Origin: Eretmocerus hayati
Taxonomy: Eukaryota; Arthropoda; Insecta; Hymenoptera; Aphelinidae
DNA: 64,000 nt
Direction of reading: 5' to 3'
Assembly: GCA_029851415.1 (NCBI GenBank)
Contig: CM056743.1
Coordinates: 122,294,305-122,358,304 of the forward strand
The notes beneath the pieces are model-generated. The model did no database searches. It was not told where the DNA came from and saw only the letters and a list, made by a program, of their open reading frames with translations. Positions 45,002 through 56,143 of this stretch are shown piece by piece (within the stretch, counting starts at the first letter, position 1; every line of letters begins with the position of its first letter). A program made the translations under genes and the position numbers.

Positions 45002-47563
45002 ATGACTCGACGTCGTAATCGTGTCGCTCCAGTCAAAGTGAAGCAGACTGTACCGGCTCATATTGCAGCCGAAGCTAAAGAAGCGAAATTGGAAACGTTA
45101 CCCCCTGTTTCTCGTGCCAAGTACTTGAAGCAGTATGAAGCTTACAAAACTTGGTGTATTTCGGAGAAGACACCCTATTTGGATGAAGATTCACTTTTAG
45201 TTTATTTGCGAAAGCTCACTAATGAAGATAAACATGTTGCTACAACCATCAAATCTCATGTCTCTATGATCAAAGCATGCATAAAAGCATATGATGGGGT
45301 CGATATTGGTCATTATCAGAATGTCAATGCTTATTTGAAGAATCAGTCTAAGAAACACAAGCCAAAAAAAGCTCGTATACTCACAACTCAACAGTTACAT
45401 GCTTTTTGCACTTTAGCTCCTGATGATGAATACTTTTTGATCAAGGTATTGTGTTGATAATTGATTTTTTAAGCATTTTTGGCTTTCATTTGGTATCATT
45501 TTCTTTTAATTCTGCAGGTTATCTTAATTGTTGGAGTAATTGGATGTTGTCGCAAGAGCGAACTAGTCTATCTCTTGATGTCATATGTTACTGTTACAAA
45601 CTCCAGTATTGTGATTGACATTCCATCTGAAGTCACTAAGAATTTGATGAAGAATACATTTTCAATAGTTGGTCCTTTCTTTACTATTGTAAAACGTTAT
45701 CTGGATGCCCGCAAACATATCAAGCATGAAAGATTCTTCTTGACTTACCGTGATGGTAATTTCATCAATCTTGCATGTGGTGAAAAAACAATCGGTGGAG
45801 TTCCAAAGGCTGTTGCTGAGTTCTTAGGTCTTCCTGAACCTGAGCGGTACACCAGCCATTCTATTCGCAGGTCATCTGCAACTGTTTATGCTGAGTCTGG
45901 GTGCACTGAGGTGGAATTGAAAAGACATGGGCGTTGGGCATCTTCTTCATGTGCTTTTGGATATTTGGAGGATACTGATCTCATGCGACATAAAGTTTCC
46001 AATCAGATCACTCATGCAATTCTTCCTCAGTTTGCACCTCAGAATCAAGTCATCAATGTTCAATATAATCATGTGAATCAAATTTCAAAAGTCATGAGCA
46101 AACCAACTAGTTTAGTTGCACGTAAAGTGCCTAAGCGTGTCAATTCTACTGTAACTTCAGCCATGTTACAACAATCTGCATCAACTTCTGCTGTAACTTC
46201 AGCCATGTTACAACAATCTGCATCAACTTCAGCTGTCACACCACCTCCATGTAGCAATCCATCTGGCTTCAAGTTGGCATCAAGTTTAGTATTGCAGGGA
46301 CCTACTGCATCTACTGATGTTAAGGGATCATTCCCAAGGTCTTCTCATCGGTATAGACAAGATTGTCCTTATCAAGCTGTACCAAGGAGGTCTCCATTTT
46401 CTGGTACCAAGAAGGATGAGGATGAGGATCTTTCAGAGTTATTTGATGATGATTTTGATGATGAGCCTTGGTCCAACAACAATTCCAGTTCTGGTCCCAT
46501 ACATAAATCATCAGTACCCAAAATTTTGTCAAATATTGTAGTATGCCCTGCTCCTGCGACTACTTTAACTTCAGTTGGAAATGCTTTGCTTCAACATCCA
46601 GAAGCATCATTGTCTGATCAATCTCAGTTGAATTCTCTTCAAGCATTTGAAGGCAGTACCCCTCAGAGTCCAAGTCTTATTAATGATGTTGATCCAGATA
46701 TATTTGAAGATATGCTACAACAATCATCTGATGAAGAATCTTCTGTTAGTGTTCACAATAATCTTGGTAAGAATTTTTTAGCAGTAGCTTTTTCTCATGA
46801 TGGTCATGTATTACAACCATTTCTTATTCTTATAGACCTACAACCTACTACGCATGAAACTTCTTTGAGCGAGGACCATAAACAGTTATCACAAGAGCCA
46901 CCCTCTCTTATGCATCCAGAATTACATGAAGTACTTTATTCTAATGGACTGTCTCAAGGTCAGGATCTTCAACCACCAGTGCTTGTCAAGAACCTTTCTG
47001 AAATTTTTTGTTATCCATCAGAAGATCAACTGTCTCAGAAATGCAGGCGTTCTGAGAGTTATTCTGATTTGAGTCTTCATGATGCATCTCAATTAGTAAA
47101 AACTCCACCACCATCTGATGACATCAAGATTGATGAGAAAGCTGCCTCTGAATCTTTTACGGCTAAAGGTGGGATACTTCATACATCAGTTGGCTTTGGT
47201 GATGATCATGGTCTAAAATTAGGAAAGCAAGTTTATCCTTCAGATGACAAGAAGCAGGGAAAAACCCATTTTAGCAGCGTTGCTCAACATCAAACTGATA
47301 TGAAGGGATCGATCAATGATCAGAATATCAGTTTGTTGCCATCAGCTCCTCATTCATCCTCTCAGAGACGTGTCAAGTCATCTGCAGAGGCATTCAAGTC
47401 TTCTGATACATCATCATTTGGAAGGTCTGATTCTGTCGTGTCTGAAGAAAGTGCATCATCCATCGGTCATGATGATGAGGAGTTAAGAATTGGATCTGCT
47501 GTCTTAAAATTCAAGAATTGTTCTCATATAAACATTCATTTGCACATGCATAATGATAGGTAG
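45002..47563 (+). CDS. Tyrosine recombinase, Crypton-like, one intron
   Basis: Two exons, 45,002-45,445 and 45,518-47,563, joined in phase 0, encode about 829 residues. Residues 20-145 form a helical SAM-like core-binding domain (KQYEAYKTW, TTIKSHVSMIKACIKAY, YLKNQSKKHKPKKARILT). The catalytic domain follows: Arg160 in GCCRKSEL, His262 and Arg265 in HSIRRSSAT, His285/Trp288 in KRHGRW, and Tyr297 in GYLEDTD. This is the full R-HxxR-H/W-Y set of enzymes that cut and rejoin DNA through a tyrosine-DNA bond. About 530 residues of Ser/Gln/Asp-rich tail follow, with a duplicated VTSAMLQQSASTSA and an acidic DEDEDLSELFDDDFDDEPW. The Ser-rich tail is unusual for a minimal recombinase. It resembles Crypton-type insect proteins and lacks any reverse transcriptase, arguing against DIRS/Ngaro. 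The frame is intact, so it may be active or domesticated. Confidence 0.85.
45446..45517 (+). other. 72-bp intron of the recombinase gene
   Basis: The donor is AAG|GTATTG and the acceptor TTTTAATTCTGCAG|GTT, with a T-rich tract before the AG. Splicing joins YFLIK to VILIVGVIGCC, restoring the conserved block that leads to catalytic Arg160. Without splicing the frame stops three codons on (TGA at 45,455). The intron separates the core-binding domain from the catalytic domain. Confidence 0.8.
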
Positions 47564-47608
47564 TTTTATACTGCTCTTTTTCATTCATTCTAGTGTACGC
47601 TTCAAACA

Positions 47609-47634
47609 ATTGTATATTATGCATCGAGTGCCAA
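47609..47634 (+). repeat. Direct repeat downstream of the recombinase gene
   Basis: TTGTATATTATGCATCGAGT then GCC matches TAGTATATTATGCGTCAAGT then GCT at 44,495-44,518 in the same orientation, with only a few differences. The pair brackets the gene as direct repeats about 3.1 kb apart. Confidence 0.5.
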
Positions 47635-47736
47635 ATATTTTCATGTTTTCATGTTTGTAAATATTATCAATCCATTGGATTTTTATGTGTAAGCTTTGTT
47701 CAGGTGTGTTTTACTTCTTACATCATATACTGTTTT

Positions 47737-47742
47737 AATAAA
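47737..47742 (+). terminator. Candidate polyadenylation signal of the recombinase gene
   Basis: AATAAA about 175 bp after the TAG stop, within AT-rich sequence, on the coding strand. Confidence 0.5.
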
Positions 47743-47975
47743 CAGTACATCATTCATTTATGATTCATCTATTCTATTTTATTTCATACAAAACTATATC
47801 TGAACTGACTGTTCAGCAAAAGCTTTGCATGTTTCACAGCCTTTTTTCCAATCATTCCAGACGGTTATCATCAATATTTGCATACATTTTTCATAATGTA
47901 CTGATTTTAGGTTAGGCGATAGCCATAAATGTCATAAACAAGGACTGTGCTATAGGGATATCTAGTTACTTTCAA

Positions 47976-48007
47976 GAGACGTGGAAACAGCGCAGTTTCC
48001 ACGTCTC
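47976..48007. repeat. Perfect hairpin GAGACGTGGAAAC
   Basis: GAGACGTGGAAAC, a 6-nt AGCGCA loop, then GTTTCCACGTCTC: a perfect 13-bp stem downstream of the poly(A) signal. GGAAAC/GTTTCC words recur at 48,070-48,135, as if this tail is made of degenerate copies of the unit near 44,510. Confidence 0.7.
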
Positions 48008-48220
48008 CTCAACATTTTAGACGCCGGTAAACTGCTTGTTTTCAAGTACCCCCACCATCGTCTATTGACTCGGAAACGGGGCGGTTTCCAGCACGAGCGA
48101 TATAAAACGTTTTATTCGCGTCCGAGTGATGGGTTTCCGGCCCGAGCCGCAGGCGAGGGTCGGAATTATCACGAGGATGCGAATAATAGGTTTTACGGCC
48201 GTGTATCGAACTATACTTTT

Positions 48221-49393
48221 CGATAAACTGTGAGTAAAAGTCGACAAACTGTGCGCAAAGTGCACTTTTACGCACAGTGTATCGAAAAACTAATTTTCAT
48301 CTCCATTCTATGTCGTTCGAAAATTTGTTCACGCTTCCGCCAATCTTTGATCTCTTTGAATATTTGACAGAATTCCCAAGCCCCCCCCCCCTTGTTTTCA
48401 AGCGATGTTCCTCCATCATTTGTGACCCTAGGAAATTATCCAACTTGAAAGATAAATTATAACATCAAGTATAAGATACAGCTTTTTTAGTGAACATGGA
48501 GAATAACTGGATAGAAATCACTGAAAAAATATTTTTGATAGATGTTGAACCTTCAATTTCGTGATCGAAAACTTTTATTTTATAGATGGACGGTTTAATT
48601 TGATGATAAATGTCCATAATGAATACTGAAAAGGTTGTTGGTTAGATGAAAATAACAGAGAAAGGTTTCCATGAATTTCAATTTTTAAATAATCGACAGG
48701 AAACGAAAAAGCATTTCGCAAATGACTTTTCGCAACGTATTTACCGACCCTTCATGGTGATACCACGTTTCCCAATGACAAAAGACTACCTCCAAATATT
48801 CGCAACTACTCTCGCGTCGGATGTCGGGATTCTCATGGCCCGATATGCTAATCAATCTCTATCCATAAAAAATGCTATAATAAAATCCGATACAACATGA
48901 CTACTTCTAAAATATGCTAATTGAAGTGCGTCATCCCTTGAATTTATATTATCTTCCTATCGAAAACGGAAAATGCACTGTCTCATTTGTCAGACCACCA
49001 TAATGACTCACCTCAAACAGCAAACAACAGAAATCCCGCGCATCAGCTGATCCAGAGTCGCGTCGCAGCAGACAGACCGGCCCAACAGCGCGTATATACA
49101 TCTATGTGGTGACGACAGCGGCGCGGCGGGCATCAGTACCGCACCACGTGCTCGTCGACCGTGACTGTCTTCCTCCCACTGCAACGAACTGTCTCCCTCT
49201 GATGCATCAGCTCGCCACTCACGCGTAATGCGCCTCCTCCTCGAGACATGAAAAGCTCTGCTGTACTTCGCTACTTCTAAGTGGCGTGACGTCGCGAGTT
49301 CACGTGGGAGTTTCCCCTCGCGTGGCCTCTGCGGCTATTGTTGTATTCATCGTAGCAAGAAAATATCGCCATAGAGATTTTGGTAGAGAAACC
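48221..49393. other. No gene recognised; GC-rich patch at 49,040-49,250
   Basis: A hairpin (TCGATAA / AGTGCACTTTTACGCAC..) at 48,222-48,290 and a C(11) run at about 48,382 are present. The GC-rich patch near 49,080-49,220 includes CGTATATACAT and GCATCAGTACC, but their 42-bp spacing does not fit a TATA/Inr pair. Confidence 0.4.
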
Positions 49394-49395
49394 TA

Positions 49396-49533
49396 CACTC
49401 TAGAAAAATCCCCATGTAATTTTACCACATCTTTTGGTGCTGAAACTCTTGTTTTCTCGAATTTTTACTGTTGGGTTGACTTGGAGAGCAGATGTGAGTA
49501 AATAAATGTACTATACTGTATTTTTTTACAGTG
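49396..49533. mobile_element. Possible short MITE with CACT..AAAAATCC ends
   Basis: CACTCTAGAAAAATCCC after TA at the left, and TTTTTTTACAGTG at the right. The right TA is not conserved (TC). Similarity to the CACTGTAAAAAATCC family is suggestive only. Confidence 0.35.
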
Positions 49534-49821
49534 TCAAATGACCATCCGAATAATTGAATTGCAGGTAATCACTCTTGTTGATTGCGTGCGAATTTTTCGT
49601 AAATTTGAGAGAGAATTTTTCGTGATTGCGAAGCGAGTAAATCGCTCGGAAATGGATATAGTCCAATAACTATTTTGTGACTATACGTTGAAACTTGATT
49701 CTAATAGCCTCTTCAATCCAACTAATTCGTGTTATTGACTTTCCAACCTCTTTGATCACATAACTTGCAAGGGCGTCAGAAGTGGAGCAAGCAATCATCA
49801 GTCTATTAGATTAAAGAAGTA

Positions 49822-50826
49822 CACTGAGAGAAATTATCTAATAAAATTTGTTACCCCAGGAACAATTTTTATTAATGGCGTCAATACCAGAGCACCAGAA
49901 GAAATCGCAATAGATTTTGTTCCTGAATCAACAGTTTTTACTCGCTCGTCAACAATTTTTGTTGATCCCGTTCAAGACCTTTTATACATGGCTTGTTTGT
50001 AAAATTTACTGATTTCTCAATAAAAATTATTGATTCGCGGGTAAAATATGTGCCGAGTTGGAAAGGAGGAATCGTTGAATTTCCGCGATTCCTGTATGTG
50101 CCACCAGGTGGCTCGCATCGTCTTTGGCATCGATGTTACCATTAATATTTATTCATTACCGCCAACAAACTTGACGAATAATAGTCAACGCAATGTCATC
50201 ACTACCAGATTTTCACGAATAACTGGGAGTGTATTCTATTTTCCGCGTATCGTGTCTATCGGCTAGCAATCAGCTCGTTTAAAGGTGGATTGGGCTTACT
50301 TGCGAGCGGTCAAATCTGTCATGGTTTGTATATATACGAGTTCCAAATTCTCCACGCAAACATAAATTGTGTGCGTGAACTCGTCTATGTGATAAGTGGC
50401 AGTACGTAAGATAATGTATAATGATATGTGAACACATGTAAATACTTATAACTCAACATAACTAAGATGGTAATATTCAAATATTAGTCTAAGTCCATGT
50501 GTGTGAATATAAATATATGTAGTACCTATGTAATTGAACGTGCATCATACTCTAAAACTGCAGGTAGCCTGACAAACGCTAACTGACTATTACGACATAT
50601 AATAAAACTCCCTATCATTTTTTAATTTAGTTTGAGTGCCCGAAACAAATTTTGCGTCGTCGTCAACAAAATGTATAAACTGGTAAATAAAATTCACTCC
50701 CGCATTAATAAATTCTGTTGCCATTTCAACAAAATTTATTGAGGATCCTGCTGGTGCCTCGGTATAAACCCGTTTATAAAAATTCTTCCTCAGTTTACGA
50801 AAACTATTAGTAAATTTCTCTCAGTG
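49822..50826. mobile_element. TA-target 1.0-kb MITE, CACTGAGAGAAATT ends
   Basis: The ends are CACTGAGAGAAATTATCTAA and the complement of CACTGAGAGAAATTTACTAA, flanked by TA at 49,820-49,821 and 50,827-50,828. Recurrent words such as AACAAATTTT/AAAATTTGTT and TTTATTGATT lie near both ends. The middle (50,050-50,600) is unique and non-coding. Confidence 0.75.
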
Positions 50827-50828
50827 TA

Positions 50829-51663
50829 TAAGTGAGAGAACAAGAATGATTTGATCAGTTTCGAATAAAATCGAAAATTATTCAAATAAGGCCATTTAAT
50901 TCAAGTGACTGGTGGTTCATCGTATTTCAAACTAATCTACTAAAAGTCGTACAGCTTGAGCATTCCCATATTAAATTTCATCTGTCATTATATAACTTAC
51001 GAGTAGTCATCTGTCATTCTATAACTTACGAGTAGTCCTTCATTCATGGCGAAAAGAACCATGTCCCAACGAATCTCAGCGCAGATAGCAACTAAAAATA
51101 ACAGCGTGTAATCAGGAAACTCCAAGAGCCTTCCTAGTTATTATTATCATCATTGCCCATGAATATATCTTGCCCCTGTATGCATCACACCGTCAAGAAT
51201 AGTCCCTCGCCTCAAGGGCAAGGGCACCAATGAAAATTTTTTCCATGAGTGAAAAGCTGGCATACTAGACACACAACTGAAAGCTTTCTCGTGGTGCGGT
51301 TCATGTTGCTACCTCGACGCAGCCTGGCAACAGTATATCACGCTCTGTACCTGATCTCCCCCATTTGCTCAATGTCTGACAACCCCCCTGTTCAGCATAC
51401 TTGAAGAGGGAAAGGGTGAAAACTTTGCGTACGAGAGAAGTGAGAGGGCACAGGGGTCACCGCTCGAGCAAACAGAGCCAACATGCATCAAGAAGAGCGC
51501 ATCGCTCGAGCTTCCCAACAACGTCACATGCACCGTGTTGCGTCACGTATCACGACGCTAGAGGTCGCCCGGAGACTGTTGCTCCATCGCGCTGATACGA
51601 AAGCTCGCACTTAGCTCAACAATGAATCACGCGTCGATGAACCAGAGACCACTAGAGACTAGT
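50829..51663. other. No gene recognised
   Basis: A near-identical short tandem duplication, CATCTGTCATT(A/C)TATAACTTACGAGTAGT, occurs at about 50,980-51,038. GC content rises at 51,400-51,600 without a recognisable exon. Confidence 0.4.
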
Positions 51664-53392
51664 CTGGGCGCCCACCTATGCTCCCGTATGCATATAAATT
51701 CCCAGAGAAAATTTTGATGGTTTCTTATGCATTTCCACCCGCTGAATCGATTTTTCGAGATTCCTTGGGCGAATTCATTTGCCAACCCTTTGTTATTAAC
51801 AATTTTTAGTGCAAAGTTAGGGGTTTTCACCAATATCTTGGAAAATATGCATTTTCCGGGGAAAACACAAGGGGTCAACGTTGTTGATCTCAAAATTTTC
51901 CACAGGAAAGGTCCTTACACCTTTCCCGGAAAACCCAGTCCTCAGCCTGTATCCGCTTGTAAAGCGCCCGGCGCGGTTAACATGGGCTTATATGGGAAGC
52001 CAGTGCTTCCCCTCTTAGTTCCCACGTAGTTTTGATGATATCAAGAATATCGAGATGGAACCAAGCCCATTCGGAAGAGGAAGATGTGAACTTGACGACA
52101 ACACCAGTTGGATATCGAAGATATTTGAAATTTTTGATTTTCCACCGAGAGACTGCTAAAGTCGAGCCCTAGACCAGGCGCTTGGGGACCAAGTACACGT
52201 TATTCGTATGCTGTTATTAACAATTCTTCGTTTCATTTCTGTGTTTATTGAATCATTGAATTGATTCTTGAATGTTGCCGGATTCCATTATGCGTTGTCA
52301 TGAACGAAATCTATTTATTATAAACAATTGTAATAACAAAACCATATCTTGCTAGCATCATTTTTGTACGCTTACAGCCGAAGAGGGAACTGTTTGATCA
52401 TGTTTGAAAATCCAATGATTTCTCACATCAAAACGAGTCGCCGAGTTTTCCAGGGAAATTGTTATAGGTAGTGGAATATCGGGAGAGTTAGAGGACATAC
52501 GCGTGAAGTCTCGATCATAATGGTGCAATGTCTCTGATATGCACTGCAACTCCGGGATGATGTTCCCTGCTTTCCACAGTTTTCCACCACCTACCACAAT
52601 TTCCCTGGAAAAGTCGGCGACTCGTTTTGGTGTGAGAAATCATTGGATTTTCAAACATGATCAAACACTTCCCTCTTCGGCTGTAAGTGTACAATAATGA
52701 TGCTAGCAAGATATGATTTTGTTATTATAATTGTTTATAACAAGGATTTGTTCATAGCAATGCGTAAAAGGACTCGTCAACATTCAAGAGTCAATTCAAT
52801 AACTTAATATACACAGAAACGAAACGAAGAATTGTTAGTAACAGCCAACGTATAATGTGTACTTGGTCCCCAAGGGCCTGATCTGGGGCTCGATTTTAGC
52901 AGTCTCTCGGTGGAAAATCGAAAATTTCAGATTTCTTCGATATCCAACTGGTGTTGTCGTCAAGTTCACATCTTCCTCTTTCGAATGGGCTTGGTTCCAT
53001 CTCGATATTCTTGATATCATCAAAACTACGTGGAAACTAAGAGGGGAAGCACTGGCCTCCCGTATAAGCCCATGTTAACCGCGCCGAGCGCTTTCCATGC
53101 GGATACAGGCTGAAGACTGGGTTTTTCCGAGAAAGTTGTCGGGACCTATCCTGTGGGAAATTTCGAGATCTACAACTTTGACCACCTGTATTTTCTCCGG
53201 AAAATGCATATTTTCCAAGATATTGGTGAAAAACCCTAAGTTTGCACTAAAAACTGTTGATAACAAAGGGTTGGCAAATGAATTCGCCCAAGGAACCTCG
53301 AAAAATCGATTCAGCGGGTGGAAATGCATAAGAAACCATCAAAATTTTCTCTGGGAATTTATATGCATACGGGAGCATAGGTGGGCGCCCAG
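51664..53392. mobile_element. 1.73-kb near-palindrome, CTGGGCGCCCACC ends
   Basis: The arms run from 51,664 to about 52,470 and from about 52,590 to 53,392 as inverted copies, with a loop of about 120 bp. Tips are CTGGGCGCCCACCTATG. Shared internal landmarks include GGAAAATATGCATTTTCCGG, GAGATGGAACCAAGCCCATT and ATCATGTTTGAAAATCCAAT. No coding gene was recognised. Divergence between arms is low to moderate. No target duplication was found. Confidence 0.82.
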
Positions 53393-54900
53393 AATACTCG
53401 GCCTTCTCGACAACTGATGCGCTAATATAGCAAATGCTATCGGAGAGGTAGCAAGTGGGCTGCTGCAAATCTGCTCTGCATGGAGAAATTTTCGCTTGCC
53501 GTGGTCTCGATAATTCATATACTTGAGCAATGTGCAAAATGGCGAGACGGAAATGGTAGGGCGGGAAAAATCTGTCTGCGGCGCGAATGAATGAACGAGG
53601 AGAGCGAGGCTGCAAAAGCATTGTGATAGCAGAATTCTACAACGCACGTGTGCAAGGGCCTCCGTACAGCGTCAGCCCGCGCGCGTGCATCTCTCCCTCG
53701 CTTTTCTTCGTCCCGCGAACGCAATTTCTTGATTGCCGTCTTTCGTCTCAAGGGCGCCCCATGCTGCATCAACAGTGGCATCAAGATCACAGAGTTCCAT
53801 TAAATACATGTAGATTGCGATGGAGACACCAGATGACACGCCACATCGACGGAGCACGGAGTGTTTTTACAGCTCTTTCACTATCGAATGAATTTATCGG
53901 CATTCGTAGTGAAATCAGAGTGTAACTCGAAAGTGCCTTGTTTAATACGAAAATAATTGCTTATACAAAAAATGAATCTCGCGAATTTGTATCTCATGAA
54001 AATGTTTGGCTATGAACTCCGTGAGAGTCCGTGAAAAGTCATTTCTTAGATTCGACGTTTTTGTCATTTGATGAATTTAGGAGTGAGCAAAAAATTGATG
54101 ATTTTGGATGCAAGCAAAAATAATTGTACAGAACGAGCCATCTTCGAAGATATTCTTACATGCCTCCCGCAAAAAACCATTGAATCGAAATATAACATGA
54201 TCCAAAAATTCAATTTTGTGGATATTTATAGGGGGCATAAAAAAATGTAACGAGGTAGAAATTGAGGGATAGGGAAAGGTAGAGGCTGCCATATTTTTGT
54301 GACTAAAGGTGAGTCAGCGCTCACACCGTGAGTTTGAAAAAAAATTTCTACCAAAAGAAAAGGAATCAAATAATTTTCCCGGGCGGGCGCCAATCCGCGC
54401 GGTCCCGAGATTGGCGGGCAAGAATGTTTCCCTTGCGCCAAGCTTCATGACCACCCACTACAGCTTCGAATCCACCCGTTCATGAGCTTCCCACAGAGAG
54501 CCTGAGTTTTACTTGCTTTATCAGTGGTTTATCGACGATAGTAAACACCGGCGATGTTCTCCTCGCCCTCTCAATGCTCTCATCAACTACCCCAAAGTTG
54601 ATAGATCATTATCCTAGATAAATGACATGTTGATTTAGGAACAAATCCGGTCGGGGCATAATGGAACGCGCACCGAGTGAGTCGGAGGAGAGAAGCTATA
54701 CTTCTACTTGTTCACTGCTCGGGACTTTCCGCGCGCTACTCGGCGCGCCTGACTAGATGGCCGATCGCCTAGTTGGTATTGAACGCGAGTACTCAGTGAG
54801 CGAATACCTAATAGTATAGAAATGAATAGTGGCTTGGCAAAATCAAGAAGATCAATGGAATTTCCCTCGGTATCGAGTCCAAAGTCTTATCCCACAGCAT
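53393..54900. other. No gene recognised
   Basis: Unassigned. ORFs on both strands at 53,500-53,930 overlap and lack domains. A GGGCGGGCGCC/GGCGGGC-rich patch lies near 54,380-54,420. Confidence 0.4.
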
Positions 54901-54904
54901 CGAG

Positions 54905-55045
54905 ATTTGTTCACAGGGGCGCGGCCATTACGGTCGACGGTCGAAGTTGACGGTTTTGGTCGAAGTCGAGGTCGAACGGTTGATCGATTCGTTCACAGGG
55001 GCGTGGCCATCTTTGTTCGAAGTCGAGGTCGAAATGCAACAGAAA
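54905..55045. repeat. Short tandem repeat with GTTCACAGGGGCG and GTCGAAGTCGAGGTCGA
   Basis: GTTCACAGGGGCGCGGCCAT (54,909) recurs as GTTCACAGGGGCGTGGCCAT (54,990). TCGAAGTCGAGGTCGAA recurs at about 54,960 and 55,017. Two units of about 60-80 bp, GC-rich. Confidence 0.6.
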
Positions 55046-55187
55046 CCGTCGTCTGCTGCTGTATAACTCTATGGGTATTCTGTATTTTCAAAGGGGAAGG
55101 GAAGTGCATGGGTTGGATCTCCTGCGTATACCGTGTATGTTACGGGTACGAGGTAACTCCTACGGGCGCGCTTGCGCGCGCGATTAA

Positions 55188-56143
55188 TAGACCGGGAGCT
55201 AGCTGACATTTTTTGGTAGTTATTCCTACCAGGACAGGTCATTAACTAATAAGTCATTAGTGGTGCGGAGAGGACGACTATGCAGTGACAGACGGGTGAG
55301 CCGTTCCGTTTTTGTGCGATTAATAAACAAACATGTCGGATAATTCGATATTTCAGAATCATTTTCTACAGAGTAATCCAACAATATTTCGTCGATTCAG
55401 TTGAAAAAAAGTCATCGCTGACCAGTTGGCATACTCATTTGACGATTCCTAGTACCTGCCATACTCGATCGAAAATGTCAAAATTTTCAAATATTTAGAA
55501 TCTACTTCTACAGTATGGCACTTTGATATTCGGATAGATTATCGGAAAAAAATCCATCGAAAAATCATCGCCATACTGATAGGACGATTCTGAATCAATC
55601 AAAACCGCGATCAAAGTTGCGTAAAATGCATTGAATTTCCACGTGGCCAAGCGACTCAAGTGTTGATCAAGAGATGGCGCAGTAGAGCAGTAGAATTTGA
55701 TGCATTTTACGCAACTTTGATCGCGATTTTGATTGATTCAGAATCGCTCTATCAGTATGGCGATGCTTTTCCGATGGATTATTTTTATGCAATCTATCCG
55801 AATATCAAAGTGCCATACTGTAGAAATAGATTCTAAATATTTGAAAATTTTGACATTTTCGATCGAGTATGGCAGGCACTAGGAATCGTCAAATGAGTAT
55901 GCCAACTAGTCAGCGATGACTTTTTTTCAACTGAATCAACGGAATATTGTTGGATTACTCTGTAGAAAATGATTCTGAAATATCGAATTATCCGACATGT
56001 TTGTTTATTAATCGCACGAAAACGGAACGGCTCACCCGTCTGTCACTGCATAGTCGTCCTCTCCGCACCACAAATGACTTATCAGCTAATGACCTGTCCT
56101 GGTAGGAATAACTACCAAAAAATGTCAGCTAGCTCCCGGTCTA
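55188..56143. mobile_element. 0.96-kb near-perfect palindrome, TAGACCGGGAGCTAGC ends
   Basis: The arms, 55,188-55,655 and about 55,680-56,143, are nearly identical inverted copies around a short centre near 55,665. The tips read TAGACCGGGAGCTAGCTGAC. Shared landmarks include CATGTCGGATAATTCGATAT and TACAGAGTAATCCAACAATA. A TA lies at each tip. Very few mismatches suggest recent formation or arm-to-arm gene conversion. Non-coding. Confidence 0.88.

Larger units (their letters stand above)
44465..48220 (+). mobile_element. Tyrosine-recombinase (Crypton-like) element with inverted ends
   Basis: The left end is AAAATAGTACATTTCGATAC then AAGGGCGTAA. The reverse complement of the right end (finishing at 48,220) reads AAAAGTATAGTTCGATACAC then GGCCGTAA, so the ends are related inverted repeats. 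Inside are a strong hairpin (44,492-44,632), the spliced recombinase gene, a poly(A) signal, a second 13-bp-stem hairpin (47,976-48,007) and a degenerate GC-richer tail (48,060-48,200). The boundaries are inferred from the inverted ends; no target duplication was identified. Confidence 0.55.

Noticed and set aside
45002..47563. DIRS or Ngaro retrotransposon origin of the recombinase
   Set aside because: No reverse transcriptase, RNase H or split direct repeats lie nearby; gene structure fits a Crypton-like protein better.
49080..49140. TATATA plus TCAGT as an alternative promoter
   Set aside because: Spacing of about 42 bp is too long for a TATA/Inr pair, and no exon follows.
53247..53930. 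Long overlapping ORFs at the edge of the 51.7-53.4 kb palindrome
   Set aside because: They start within the palindrome arm and run into unrelated flank, with no domain recognised.
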